DNA from: Dipteris shenzhenensis
Lineage: Eukaryota > Polypodiophyta > Polypodiopsida > Gleicheniales
Length of the DNA stretch: 64,000 nt
Strand: one strand, 5' to 3'
Assembly: GCA_047967505.1 (NCBI GenBank)
Contig: CM106539.1
In this document: one piece after another, positions 11,206 to 23,052 of the stretch
Position numbering within the stretch: the stretch's first letter is position 1
Layout of the letters: each line of letters starts with the position of its first letter
The notes under the pieces: model-generated
The model's input: the letters and a program-made list of their open reading frames with translations, nothing else
What the model was told of the DNA's origin: nothing
The model's database searches: none
Program-made: the position numbers and the translations under genes

Positions 11206-12162
11206 TCAATTGAGAAGTGGGAACAATTTCCCCAGGCCACAAACGACTATGCCATTCATGAGCATGCAACGCAACAATTTTGATTTCTGAAAATTGACCC
11301 GAAGACCAGCAGCCAATCCATATGTAGAAAGAGCATGCATAATCATGGACAGATCACTCCGAGTATTTTTTGGGGTAAAGAAAGAATCATCAACATATGC
11401 TTGAGCGATCACGCTACGGCTGCCAGGAATCTCCAAGCCATGCAACTGGTCAGTGTCCAAAAGGTGGTCCAGATATTGAAGCATTGGATGAGTGGCTATG
11501 GCAAAAAGTAAAGCACTTAGGGGACATCCTTGCCGAACAGAACAACCAAGAGTCCGGGTTGTAGAAATATCCCCTGAAAGTATGCAGGCAGCTTTACTAT
11601 CTTGATATAGCCAAGTGATAACTTGCTGCATTTTTGTGCCAAATCCCAATGCCTGCATAGTCGATGAAATAAAATCCCACTTAACGGTATCAAAGGCTTT
11701 GGCAATATCAACTTGCAATAGCAAAACATCCTGCTGCATGTATTTGGCATATTCAATTCCAACATAGGCATTAGCAATGTTATCTGTGATATGCCTACGT
11801 GGAACAAAACCATATTGCGCAGGATGCAACCCATCATGTAAAAACCCCTTTAGCCGATCGACAATCATTTTGGTAGTAACGTTGTAAATGACTGGCATAA
11901 GGGTGATAGGTCTCCAGTCAGCCAAAGATTCACAAATTTGCTTTTTTGGAAGGAGTTTAACAAGACCTCTCTTCCATGTGTCTGGCATTTTCTGATTTTG
12001 CCAAGTAGTGTTCACCATATGCAACAATGTATGCTTCAAAAGAGGCCAATATTCTAGAAAAAACTCAACTGTAAAACCATCCCATCCTGGAGATTTCCAT
12101 CTACCAAAGGATTTGATTGCATCTGACAATTCCCTCTCAGTAAAAGGTTCCTCCAATTCCAA
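11206..12162 (-). pseudogene. LINE-3 reverse transcriptase
   Basis: A 318-residue open frame with the LINE RT motifs in order: SPGWDGFTVEFF, the WRPITLMPVIYN block, HPAQYGFVPRR, LLLQVDIAKAFDTVKWDF with the first catalytic Asp, SVRQGCPLSALLFAIA, and AQAYVDDSFF with the catalytic YVDD at 11386-11397. Most plant LINEs have YADD at this place, so YVDD is a mild variant. The frame is open but is cut from the endonuclease and tail by stops, so no full ORF2 protein can be made. Confidence 0.9.
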
Positions 12163-12289
12163 AGCTTGAGTAATGGAAATAATAGGAGAAACATGCTATA
12201 ACAGTAAATTTCGTGTAGACAAAACCTGCTGCGAGGGAGGAACTGCAGAACCAAACTGCTAAGAGAAATGATGCACACAAACAGAAGCA

Positions 12290-12711
12290 AGCTATGACCG
12301 TGAGGTAGTCCATGAACCATCTCGCAAAAGCACCCTACAAATTTCTGATTTTAATCGCCGTTGATGCAAGCTTTTGAAAATTTGTTTGGAAGAGCAGCCT
12401 TTATCTGTAAAGGCTCTTTGTTTTGCTCTAGTCTCCCATTTAGCTAGTTTCCTATGATCATTGAGTTGAAGACAATGGTGAGCTTGGCATAGTGTTGTTT
12501 GCTCATGCAGGGACAATGAACAAAGATGACTGAGTTCAGTGAGGTCCTGACAAGTTAATTTGGCCTGAGCAATAGTTTCCCTCAGAGTCTTCATGTAAGA
12601 CTTGCCATAACCTCTAATCACAACTTGCATTTTGGAAACAAAAGAATCCCATGCATTATCAATATCAATATGGCTGCGAGAAGACAGAGAATGAGATGCT
12701 TCAGTAACCAT
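12290..12711 (-). pseudogene. LINE-3 linker between endonuclease and RT
   Basis: A 139-residue minus-strand frame with no catalytic motif, rich in basic and helical-looking stretches (KLAKWETRAKQRAFTDKG). Its position and composition match the segment between endonuclease and RT in LINE ORF2 proteins, where WAETDGDKCSKEFF-like sequence occurs. A stop separates it from the RT frame. Confidence 0.6.
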
Positions 12712-12739
12712 GGCCTTGAAAGCAGCATGCTACAAATAG

Positions 12740-13413
12740 TTATTGTTCATGATCAGATGTCGCCTTTTTGGCAATCTATCATCTGGTATATCATAAAAGG
12801 ATAGCCTCAACCATAGAGGTGCATGATCTGGATGCACAAAGGCATAGTCAATCCACATTTTGCATGTAACATCACCATTTTTTTGTGGAGCTACACTATA
12901 CCATCGATCCAGATGTGCCTGATAAGAAGAAAGGGCATTATGTTGGAAGGTGTATCCAGGTGACAAAGGCTGCAATTCCTTCCAAAGATCAACCAAATCA
13001 AGATGCATCAGTAATTGAGACCATGCATGCCTTTCAGGGGTTAACATATGAGTATGTTTGGAGGTATTGTCACCCTATTGTGGAGCATTATTGAAATCCC
13101 CACATGTAAAGGCATGATATCTCGATGGATATTGTTGCATAGCATCCCAAATTGCAGTTCTTTCTCGAGAGGATTGAGGTGCATAGACATAATCAAATTC
13201 AAACACCTCTCCTTGAATGATGCATTGAAGAATAAGCCATCTGCCTTCATTGTCATTTAAAGCAATAATTGGCTGAAGCTCATGTTTGATCAGAAAGACT
13301 ACCCCTGAGAAAGAGTGCTCCCCAGCATAGAAAATATCATAGCCACAATAGTGACCTGTCTTTCCTGCATAGACATGTTGGTTGTGTTTTTCTGTCAGTC
13401 GGAAAATTTCCAT
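12740..13413 (-). pseudogene. LINE-3 endonuclease, N-terminally truncated
   Basis: Two minus-strand frames. The first (13413-13075) holds GYDIFYAGEHSFSGVVFLI, FDYVYAPQ and TCGDFNNAP, the LINE endonuclease YAPQ and GDFN motifs. The second (13047-12730) holds SSYQAHLDRWY and PDHAPLWLRLSF, matching the terminal SDHxP motif. The catalytic Glu region at the N terminus is missing because the sequence changes to a foldback repeat near 13402. Confidence 0.82.
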
Positions 13414-13760
13414 CCACGAAAACTTTTCCCGTCATCAAAATCGGGATTCCAGAATCCAAGTGGATTCTGGAATCCCAAATTCCATCGACGGAAGAAAAGT
13501 TTCCGTCGACAGACTGAGATTTCCGTATGGATTCTGGAATCCCAAATTCCATCGACGGAAGAAAAGTTTCCGTTAATAGACCGAGATTTCCATGTGGATT
13601 CTGGAATCCCAAATTCCATCGACGGAAGACAAGTTTCTGTTGATGGATTGAGATTTCATGCGATGGAATTTGGCATTCCAGAATCCACTTGGATTCTGGA
13701 ATCTCGATTTTGATGACGGGAAAAGTTTTCGCGGATGGAAATCTTCCGACGGATGGAAAT
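13402..13760. repeat. Foldback repeat with about 90-bp inverted arms
   Basis: The left arm, with ACTTTTCCCGTCATCAAAA and CCAGAATCCAAGTGG, recurs as its reverse complement near 13660-13755. Between the arms lie three direct copies of a 67-bp unit. The motif CCATCGACGGAA is itself nearly palindromic. The structure would fold into a long hairpin and looks like a foldback or MITE-type element; no target duplication was found. Confidence 0.8.
13462..13662. repeat. Three tandem 67-bp units
   Basis: GGATTCTGGAATCCCAAATT starts at 13462, 13529 and 13596, giving an exact 67-bp period. The third copy has begun to diverge. Confidence 0.9.
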
Positions 13761-13959
13761 TTTTTCATCGGCGGAAGTTTTGGATGGTTTTTTCCCATCG
13801 GCGGGAAACTCTGGAACTGAAGGTTTCATTGGATGAAAGAGAGATTTGACACATTTTGGAAAGCTTCATTTCCCCTTTTTTTGGACGAAAATTTTACTCC
13901 CTCGATGGAAATTTCAATCCGTCACCCAATTTCGGATTCCAAAATCCAAGTTCACATCA

Positions 13960-16390
13960 CAACGGCTTGGATTGAAATAAAGTAAATTGATAAACTTAAA
14001 TCGTCACTATTTAGATCAAAATTTAACTATTTGATCCAAATAATGTAAGATGATATGCGTCTTTAGTTAATATTTAAACCTAAAAACATCTTTACATTCA
14101 ACAAACCTCTTCTATGGCCATGAACTCCATATAACTACCTATGCTAATATGTAAAATATTCTTAAATTCAAGAATTTGATTAACACTATATAAAAAGAAA
14201 GATTTTTTTAAAGAAAATGCATTCCTATAGGTTTATGGATAGCACATTACATACACATGGAGTTTGAAAACATATATTGGTGCAAAACTTATACTTGAAG
14301 GCAATGTTGTTACTTCTATGGAAGTAATTGGTATAAAACTCTTTTAACAAAAGTGCTCAAGAGAAAGTTGATTAAAAAATATGCTTAAAAAGGGGAAAAA
14401 TAAAATAAAAGTGGAATTCATTAATGTGTAGAAATGTGTAAATTGCAAGCTGTAGAAATTCTTGTGTATGGTTTTGAGCTATAAAAATTTGGACAATTAA
14501 GCACAAAAAAATAATTGATATAAGAAAGAAAAAGGTCCAAGGACTTTTCCAATTGAATAGAATAGTATTTCTTTATAATTTGTCATGTTTTCCAAATTAT
14601 AGGTTAGAACACTCTTTCCAATTCATAATATTGGACGTTTCTAGGTTTTAGAGTAAGATGTAAGTAATGTTTTTCCCATAAAAGTAGCTATTTTTAAAAG
14701 ATATTTGACATAAAATTGTGTATTTTGTCTCCATAGTTTGGGAAAAAGCACTTTTTTGTTTTTTTTTTTCAAAAAAGGACTTGTGTTGTCATTTGCAAAA
14801 TTTTGTTGTCATTTTTTATGACTCCCTGTTATGAGAGGAGCAGTGTGTTCAAGGGTAATTGCACTCGATTCACTGCATAGGTTGTATGTGGTTTTTTTCC
14901 CCTTTAATGGCTTGTTGTTACGAAGGTGACAGACTATTATTTCATAGGCCTATCACCCCTAAGTACCAGAAAGGAAGTGGGACAGCCATCGAACTTTCCC
15001 ATCAACAATTTCGAAGGTATGTCGCTTGGTCTTCTCTTTTTAACACTTTGCTAATCTTTTGCACTTACTTTCTGAGTTAGAAATTGTTTCGAAATGGTTC
15101 GATGCAAATTTACATTAGCTTTAATCTTTCCTGTGCGTATTCACTTTGTGAAGCTGCAAAAACTTATTGTTTTCATACAAATGTCTGATTGGTAGTCGGG
15201 GTAGTAGTCATGTCTTCATTGCAGCTACATCTCTTTTGCATGTGGTCTTTGTTTTGAAGTTGTATTTGAAATAGTTGTTAAGTACACTTACATAGTCTTC
15301 CCAGTCACGGTAGTTTGGAAGTACATTAATTCAATGGATTAGTCAATTGCCACACTATTTTTGTGAAGCAACAGATACAACTTCATCAAATGCATTAGTC
15401 ATCGTTATGAGACCGTACTCCAAAGCTTTAAAGAGTGGTGGCATGTCAAATTTTGGTTGGATAAAGAAGGCTACTGCCACAAAGTATTTACGCAAACCTT
15501 TCCTTAGGCAAGCATGTGTGGAGGGTAATCAGATGTAACCATTAGCCAAACCTGTGTGTTGTTTGACAACGATAGGTTGGAGCAGCTGATAGTGGTAACT
15601 GTGGCACGCATTTTTTGTTCATCTTTGCAAGTGTCTTTTACAGAAATCATAGGCTTAGTGCTTATTGTTGCAAGTATAGTATGCACACTGATCAATCAGT
15701 GCTAGCATGTGTGGCAAGGAGGTCTTTCTGCTAGATTTTAAAGATAGCAAATTTTTTGCTTTGCACTCCTTTGTCAACATAACAAGTGATGCAACATTTT
15801 GGAGAAGAACTCCGCATGAGGAGCTGCTATGATTTACAATAAATTGAATGTTCTCATAGTGAACATTTATCACTTGTACATGTTGTTTGCAGTCACCTTC
15901 ATGAGGTTTTACAAGTTTCCTTTCATCAATTTTCAAAACAAAGTTGATGTGTTAGCACCTCAAATAGCATGTGCATAGTGAGTACTAGTGATGTCTTTTG
16001 TCCTTTTCATGCACTTTTAAACCACAACTGCATGGGCCATCACAATATCCCTCCATGCGCAGTTCTTGTATTTGCTGTAAATGTGATTTTTTTTTAGATC
16101 TAGCTGTAGAACAGTGTTCTTGTAGGCTTTGGAGACATTATGTAATTATTCTTTCTTGTTCCCATAATTTGTGCTCCTCTACGATTGGTTTCACTAAGTG
16201 TATGAATAGAATTTGCTATTCCATGTTTGTCAGTTTGGGAATATGTAGTATTAGTGATGTTTGTTCTGACTATGATCCACTTTTAAGGTTTTCTTGTAGA
16301 ACATTCCATCATTGCCTTTGCTACTTCGCTATTGATTGAGGGCTAAGTGCAACTGAGACTTTAACTAGAGCTATACAAGAGGGTCATAAA
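13960..16390. other. AT-rich intergenic stretch, no supported gene
   Basis: Low-GC sequence with homopolymer runs and only short frames on either strand. I see no domain, RNA gene or element terminus that I can support. Fragments of old elements are likely but unidentifiable by eye. Confidence 0.5.
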
Positions 16391-16590
16391 ACACTGTGCA
16401 TATATTTTGTGATTTTTGTTTGGTCCTCCTCTGATGCGCATGTATGTGTACTTGTAGCTAGTAAAAACTCTGAAGGGAAAAAGGAAACGTCTGATGAAGC
16501 AAATTCTTTTACGAGGCCTATACCTAGGTCCACTAGTCAGCCCCCCCTACAAGTATCAAGAATTCCCTACCAGTACTGTAGATATCAGAG

Positions 16591-16956
16591 TTGTCTGAGT
16601 TCATACTCTTTCGAATTGCATTTGAGGGGAGGCTGTTGGTCAAATATGGAACTTACAAGGCTAGGGAGGTATCGTACCCCACATGTTTGAGAGCCGATTT
16701 CACTAACAATCAGAATTGTGACACAGTCACTTTGGTTGTACCACATATATATGTGCCCCAATATAGAGATACCCTAGTCATTGACTCCTTCTACCAGATT
16801 GAGGGTGCCACCATTGCCAAGAAAGCTGTAGGGGAAGGTGGAACATCCAACTTCTCTCTCCATGTAGATGCTACTATGAATGTTATCAAGGCAGAACCGT
16901 TTGACAATATCATTACAATGCTCCCTGAGATGACTATTGCTTGCTACGTTCCTTAG
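16591..16956 (+). other. Open frame of unknown origin upstream of a Helitron fragment
   Basis: A 121-residue frame that reads like real protein, with balanced composition and no low complexity. I do not recognise a motif. Its place about 200-350 bp upstream of a Helitron Rep fragment on the same strand suggests it could be part of the same element's N-terminal region. An OB-fold or RPA-like origin is possible but has no firm motif support. Confidence 0.25.
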
Positions 16957-17164
16957 GTGTCATCGCTTGTTCCATAGCAAGAGGCGCATACTCTATAGAG
17001 AACCTATTCTATAAGACTGTCAAATTTCTTATCTGACAAGTTCTCTCTTCAACATGGGTTCGCATGAGAAAAGGACAACTATGGGGTCGAACATTAAAAG
17101 CAAGAGATATGATGGAAGATACAAACATCGAGAAACTTCTATAGAGTCAAACATAGGCTATCAA

Positions 17165-17800
17165 GACTTTACATGCTTGCGTACATCCCTAGATTATAAG
17201 TACAAGCTAAAGAAAAACTTATTTGCAATGATCCGGCAAATCGGATGGCCTAATCTAGGAACCCCTGACGACATGCCTACAGGAGCTCGACTGCTTGTCA
17301 AACAACAAAGAGGGAATCACCACACCAAAAACATTGAGATATCTCATCAAATCTGACCCAATGACCACATCAAGGTATTATGTCAACATGTTCCAAGCGA
17401 TCAAGAGGTTGTTAAAGCAAGATAAAACAATTGTTGGCAAAGTGCTTGACTTTTTCTTTGTAATCGAATTTCAAAATCGTGGAAGCCGACATGACCATGA
17501 TCTACTATGGGTAGAAAATGCTCCATTGTATGGAGTCTCCACAGATGAGGACATTATTAACTTCATAGACGAATACATTACAACAGACAGCATGAGGATA
17601 GCATCAACAAAGGTTGAACTGCAAAATAAATAAACACAAAAAAACTTGCAGAAGGCGTACAAGGCATTGCAAATTTGGATTCCCAGGCCCCAATGCAAAA
17701 AAATTTATTATCCACCCACTGGAAACTACACTAATATTGCCTGATGTTAAGAAGAAAGTAAGAACGATTGAGAAAATCTTGGAAGGCCTCGATTGAATAA
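17165..17800 (+). pseudogene. Helitron Rep (HUH endonuclease) fragment
   Basis: Across two overlapping frames the sequence shows the Helitron N-terminal pattern: RYYVNMFQAIKRLLK, then VIEFQNRGSRHDHDLLWVE with a His-X-His in the place of the HUH motif, then FIDEYIT. After a frame change comes NCKINKHKKTCRRR leading into CKFGFPGP, the conserved HKHTKTC and CRFGFP region. In the family this domain nicks single-stranded DNA for rolling-circle transposition. The second Rep tyrosine motif, the PIF1-type helicase and element ends are not seen, so this is an isolated broken piece. Confidence 0.72.
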
Positions 17801-18109
17801 TTTGTTATTGGGATCCATGGGGAAGAAAGAAGACAAGGTGATGCATAGACTTGTGAGGTCAATGTGCAAGGATGCAAAATATGAAGAAAATTCACAAAAA
17901 TGTATTGGACGTATTCACCTTATGTTGACCGTGAATGTGAATGGATGCATTGGAATACCAAGGACTTGTGAGCTGTTGATGCATGTGGGTGATATGCCTA
18001 CTGTACAGACTCACTTAGACCTGGACTTGATGATTGAGGACCTTGGGGGGGTCGATTATGTGAAATGCACTGGAGTTGAATGCTGAATAGCAGTGTACCT
18101 CGTCATCAT

Positions 18110-19339
18110 CTAGGTAGAGCATGTGCTGAGTTTGTGCGTCATCCTGGTTGTTAGGTATGTATCAGCACTATGGCATTCACTTTGATGGACCTCTCTTGAA
18201 GTAAGGCACACGGGTTCTTGTGTGGCTATAACCAAAGTAGGGACAGGTTCTTGTAATACCATGACATTTGATTTGATAGGCGGGGTAGGTCTGGGTGACA
18301 CCGTGGGTGCTCCCTTGAGTAAGATGACTTTTGATGGCATGTGCATGGGCCTAGAGGAAGGTTCTTGTGTACCTACCCTACTTTTAGGGGTTGGTTCTTG
18401 TGTTGCTTTCTCGATGACCTTGGAGGCTTTCTCATTGATTTGCACTATACATGGAATCATGACATCCCTTGGGCTCGCACAGTTGTTCGTCGTGCTGGGC
18501 TTGAGGTAGGTTCTTATGGGACTGCCTCGAGAGTTGACGCAGATTCTTGCATCACTACCCTATAAGTCCCAATGAGTAGAGAGTGTATTTGGCATTGTTG
18601 GAAGCTTCAGAACCCAAACATATAGCATTCCTTGATAGTAGCATTAGGCTTCTAGGAGCCTTGTCACAATCCATTGTTTGTGAAACTTTTGCTTGTGGAG
18701 CAACGGAATTCATCCTTGCTGGAGGCGAGACGATTAGCGATGTAGGGGCATGTTTTTTGAAGGAATTTCCTATGTTGGCACTGATCAGGGAGGGGTCTGA
18801 AATCCTTCCACAGCTACAGTCTTTCCATGTTGTTGTCCCCTTTTGAAGTGGCATTGTGTACAAAGGACGGCCTTGTGCACTCGTTGTTTGTGGAATTTCT
18901 AGGTAGGGCCCTTGGCATTGGGTGGGTGTGAGAAGTAGAGCCGGAGAGTTGTTTGTGGCAAGGGTTTGCCCTTATCAAGATTAGGAATTTGAGCAACATT
19001 TGTATGGATTTCCTTTTGAGGATCAGACCAAGAGGCACTAGAGGCCTCCGGAGCTTTGGAATTGCTTTCGTTTAAAATTCCCTTGCCTCTTACGAGTGGT
19101 CGTAGTGGGGGGGAAGTGGAATGATCTTTATAGAGTGGTATTATTGCGGTTCTCCCTCGGTACACAAGAGTTGTGGTTCTAGCTCTCCAGTCGATTTGGC
19201 AATTTACGGCATAGCACTTGGTCCTTCCCAATATCATCTGTTTGTCAATCATCTCTATGGGAAGAACATTAAAATGAATCTCTACCACCTGGCGGACAAC
19301 AATTAGTTTCAAGTCTACATACCCCAATGTACTTAACAA
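18110..19339 (-). pseudogene. Gypsy-type aspartic protease fragment and Pro-rich linker
   Basis: The frame 19339-18899 contains VVEIHFNVLPIEMIDKQMIL followed by GRT and QIDWRARTTTLVYRG, which matches the second half of retropepsin-like proteases of Ty3-gypsy elements (YDxILGxxW and IDW). Downstream minus-strand frames (18863-18555 and 18460-18110) are linker-like, with repeated TQEP tetrapeptides. The catalytic DT/SG triad is not visible. Because a gypsy RT lies at higher coordinates on the same strand, this is probably a second, separate gypsy fragment. Confidence 0.55.
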
Positions 19340-19799
19340 TTGACTGTTGATAGCCCAAACTAAAGAAATGGTAATGCTGTCTCCGAAAGACTGAAAAACA
19401 CCTACACATATCCACTCTGGGAAATGGGAATGCTAGGGTCTGCTGTCTAGTGTTGAAAAAAGGAAAGGATAGTACAAACAATACAAAGAGCCGAGACAAC
19501 TATTTGTAGAGTAGGAATATTGCAAATAGTTTGTATTTCAGCAGATAGCAACAACAACCCTGATGCAAGAGATGATGATCAGCTTATAACAACATCCGAT
19601 GGTGTTCCCACTTCAGTCGGATAATAGCCAGAAATAAACATAGTTCCAAAAATGAAGTGGTGGATAAGGCCACTACTACTAGCTATTAGGGACAGCTATA
19701 ACTGTCCCTATAGTTACAAAATTATCCACTACTTACTATTGTAACCCCCCTTTACTAGAGGTCTACTAACCATCCTTGGTTGAGGTCCACGTGGGTGGA

Positions 19800-20584
19800 G
19801 AGGTCATCCTTAGTAACCCGTATGGCCTATAAACCGCTGTAATCCCTTGGAGTGTGTTGGGGGGGGGGGGAAGGGTAACTCTAAATGAGCTTGATCTTGT
19901 TGTAATCCATGGAGATGCCATTCTTGGACACTGTGACCGAGAATTACGCTGTGTTTGACCGAAAATTGACACTTGAGAGGATTGAGGGATATCCGGTACA
20001 ACCTGTACCTCTCAAGGACTAGCTTCAGGTATCTTAGATGATCATTCCATGTTGAATTCATGCACACATCATCCAAGAAGACTTCTATGAAGTCCCTTAG
20101 GTACTCCTTGAAGGTGGTGATCATCAATCATCAATGAAATGTGGTGGGTGCAATGGGAAGTTGAAATATCACACTTTGGCTGCATACATATCCCACTCAA
20201 TTGCAAAGGCAGTTTTATGTTGATCTTTTGGGGCAAAGGATACCTGATTGTATCTTGAGAGCCCATCTAGGAAGCTATAAGATTCCTTCCCTGATACTCT
20301 TTCTAGAACATGTTTTGTGAAAGGCAGTGGGTAGTGGTCACGCCTTGAGGCGGCATTTCCTTTTTCAAGTCCACACATACTCGAATCTTTCCATCCTTCT
20401 TCAGGACTATCACAATGGGTGACATCCAGTCTGTATGCTCTATCTCATAGATGAATCCCGAATCTTTGAGTTTTTGGATCTCATCTCTCACTATGAGCAC
20501 ATATTTGGGAGTCATGGGATAGGGACGTTGTCGCACTAGCATGGGTATCGTGTGATGCATGACCTCAGTAGGCATGTCCTTCAT
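19800..20584 (-). pseudogene. Gypsy reverse transcriptase, frameshifted
   Basis: Three minus-strand frames together give gypsy RT. 20584-20303 has LKDSGFIYEIEHTDWMSPIV and KKDGKIRVCVDLKK. 20378-20169 has HYPLPFTKHVLERVSGKE, SFLDGLSRYNQV and KDQHKTAFAIEWDMYA. 20127-19810 has FIEVFLDDVCMNS, with FLDD as the catalytic box, and LNPLKCQFSV. A frameshift near 20360 and a loss between YA and the FLDD block break the enzyme. Confidence 0.85.
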
Positions 20585-21469
20585 GTCTGTGTACTTCTAG
20601 GCCATGCAATCCTTGTATTCATAGAGGAGGGAAAATAAAGCATGCTCCTTGTTGAGGGTGAGGTCATCTGCTATGTATACTGGTTGTGGGTCCACACCTT
20701 CCAATGCCAAGTTTACTTCCTTAACCTTAGTTGGGCAGTCATATCCTTAGAAGCACCCTTCTTCCTGGGTTCTCTTGGGCCTACTAGTATAAGATCTTGT
20801 GATCCTTTATCGTGTAGGCCTTATAATGGGAAGGTACCTATCATAGGTCCTTTTCTTCATCCTCCTCCTCCACTCCCTTTTGGGTGGCTTCCCCCTTGCC
20901 TCTGCTGATGGGAGTCTTTGGGCATTTGAAACTTAGGAGCTTCGAACCTGAGGGGGGCTGGCACTCATGGAGCCGACTCGAGAGGTAACTTTTTGCAACT
21001 GAGATCCCCAAATGGAGAAGAACTCATGGTGAGCAATAGTGGCACCCACATATGTTAGCCAATGGAGGTCTAATTTGACCCTTACTGCCCCCCTGCTCAC
21101 CCCGCGGGGTTTGAGCATGTTAAACATTCTGAGGGGCACCACCATATTCAACTCTTCATGCTTAGGGGTTGTTATTTGGAAACCCATTCTTTCTCGGACT
21201 TCAATGTTTGCCAAAATGTGCATTCAATTATGAGAGAACTCTGGTTTGGGGGAAGGGGCATGCTAAAGTTCATCTGCCTCCTTCCCATCGCCTTCTCTCT
21301 CATAAGTTTGGAAATGTTTCAAGGATGTAGTCTTGTCAGTTGTGTCGGATTCCATGGCAAATAGGTGTCCTGACAATGGGTGGGCCTTCTATGTATGCAG
21401 ATCTACTCGCATGATTTGCTCCTCATGCTGTAAATAGAAGTTGTCCGTGCACCAATCATGTACGAGTCC

Positions 21470-21960
21470 GAACATTCACAAGAAGGGCCTGCCTAGGATG
21501 GCTTCATAGGGTGCCCTGTGAACGACTATGGGTCTTGAGTCCACAAAGGTAGCCTCAGTCCCTGTCGGTGGCTCAGGGACTGATTATCACTAGCCTCCCC
21601 TTTCCATGGACATACTAGCGTTGAATCCATTCGGCCCAACCTTCCAAACATGTTGGATATCTTCCCTCTTAACTTGGAAGCTGTGAAAGAATCAGGAGAA
21701 TGAGGTGGAGCTATGCTGGTGTAGGGGGCTTCAAAAGCCCTCGGGCCAGCAGGTTCTTGCATTTCCTCATTCAAGCTCTTAGTCTCGTCAAAGCTAGAGG
21801 GATCCCCACATTGGGGCCCTAACACTAAGTGAGAACTTGGAATTGAGCTCCCTATTGGAGCTGACTCCAAACTGGGGCAAAAGGTGAGTTGCGTGTAGTT
21901 CGAAATACTATCTTTGGGATCGGGTTCCTTGGACAAAATTCTTTTGGACCTCAAGTGCAT
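21470..21960 (-). pseudogene. Gypsy gag-protease region remnant
   Basis: Near 21535-21490 the minus strand encodes HRAPYEAILGRPFL, which matches the conserved YxAILGRPFL segment of gypsy aspartic proteases. The upstream frame (21960-21526) begins MHLRSKRIL and is Ser/Pro-rich without a recognised domain. Position between the primer site and the RT fits gag-protease. Confidence 0.5.
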
Positions 21961-22029
21961 ATATGAGATCTCTGCAGAGGTACACCCTACCTCAAATTAC
22001 ATTCTTTATTTTGACATAGTATCTGTCCC

Positions 22030-22590
22030 TAGAGCTATCCTAACGGTTGGAGGGTTAGCTGTAAGCCAACGGGTCGTAGGGATAGTCTTAAGGCAATGGT
22101 TAGAGGGATAGCACCAAAGAAACAATCGAAGGGTTAGCTGTAACCTGACAAGTCGTAAGGATAGTCTTAAGGTGACGATCGGTGGGGTACCAAGCTGGCA
22201 ACGGTTAGAGGGCTAGCTATAAGCCAGAGGGTCATAGGGATAGTCTTAAGGCAGTAGTCGGAGGGTTAGCAATTGACACGTGTCAGTGGGTTAGGGTGAG
22301 ATTGGTATGCCAACGGTCATAGGGTTAATAATAAAGCAACGATTGGCGGGATGGTTTGCCTTGGAGGGATACCAAGATGGCAACGGTCGGAGGGTTAGCC
22401 ATATGGTGATGGATTGTGGGGATAAACTTAAGGTGACAAGTCAATGCCTATCAAACCGATGGGATAGTAGAACCTGACATGTCATAAATAAGGCGACGGA
22501 TTAGGTGATTGACATGTGTCAGGTCGTAGCAATAGAGCTAAGGCAATGGGTCATGGGGATAGCGAGCTAAGGTGACCGGCCGTGGATATA
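22030..22590. repeat. Degenerate tandem repeat of about 90 bp
   Basis: Phrases such as GGTTAGAGGG, GAGGGTTAGCTGTAA, GGGATAGTCTTAAGG and GACACGTGTCA recur every 80-100 bp with substitutions and indels. The array lies between the gypsy primer site and the protease remnant, in the leader or gag region. The copies contain G-box-like CACGTG or CATGTG cores. Confidence 0.75.
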
Positions 22591-23030
22591 GGAATTGTTT
22601 GGGAACATGCCATTTTGTCGACTCCCTTCTAATGATTACTAATGGTTTTCCAAGTTCTAATCTAGGTTTGTGTGCATGGGGGGGTTGTTAAGGAAAAGTT
22701 GGACTATCAAGCACCCAAAACCAACCACTTCAAAATTCCACTCCAATCTTCATTTTCAAGTATTTTTAGTTGGATTTGACACTACAGCTAGCTTAGCAAT
22801 CATTCTAGTTACCTCCTTGTATAAACAAACATAAAAAACAAGCTCAAGTGCATGAGAATGGCTTTATGGATAGAAAGTTGGAAAGTGAGCTTTCCAACTC
22901 TAAAATCACTCTTTCTTCACTAGTTTCCACTTCCAATCCACTCCTAATCTCCACTAACAAGGCCTAAAGTCATGTCCAATGGGTTGTTTATGGGAGAAAG
23001 ATAAACAAATGCAAAAGCATGCCTCTTATC

Positions 23031-23048
23031 TCCCCGGCAGTGGTGCCA
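23031..23048 (-). promoter_or_regulatory. Gypsy primer binding site
   Basis: On the minus strand TGGCACCACTGCCGGGGA follows a CA-ending LTR by a few bases. It closely resembles the TGGCGCCGTTGCCGGGGA site that plant Athila and Tat gypsy elements use with Asp-tRNA. Confidence 0.7.
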
Positions 23049-23052
23049 AAGA

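Larger units (their letters stand above)
9610..13413 (-). mobile_element. LINE with endonuclease, RT and zf-RVT (LINE-3), 5'-truncated
   Basis: On the minus strand the order is endonuclease (13413-12740), linker, reverse transcriptase (12162-11206), then a tail with a zinc-finger block, ending in a poly-A tract seen as a T run at about 9610-9620. The endonuclease lacks its first residues and meets a foldback repeat near 13402, so the 5' end is truncated or replaced. Many stops and frame changes separate the blocks. The sequence is distinct from the other two LINEs in the window. Confidence 0.85.
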
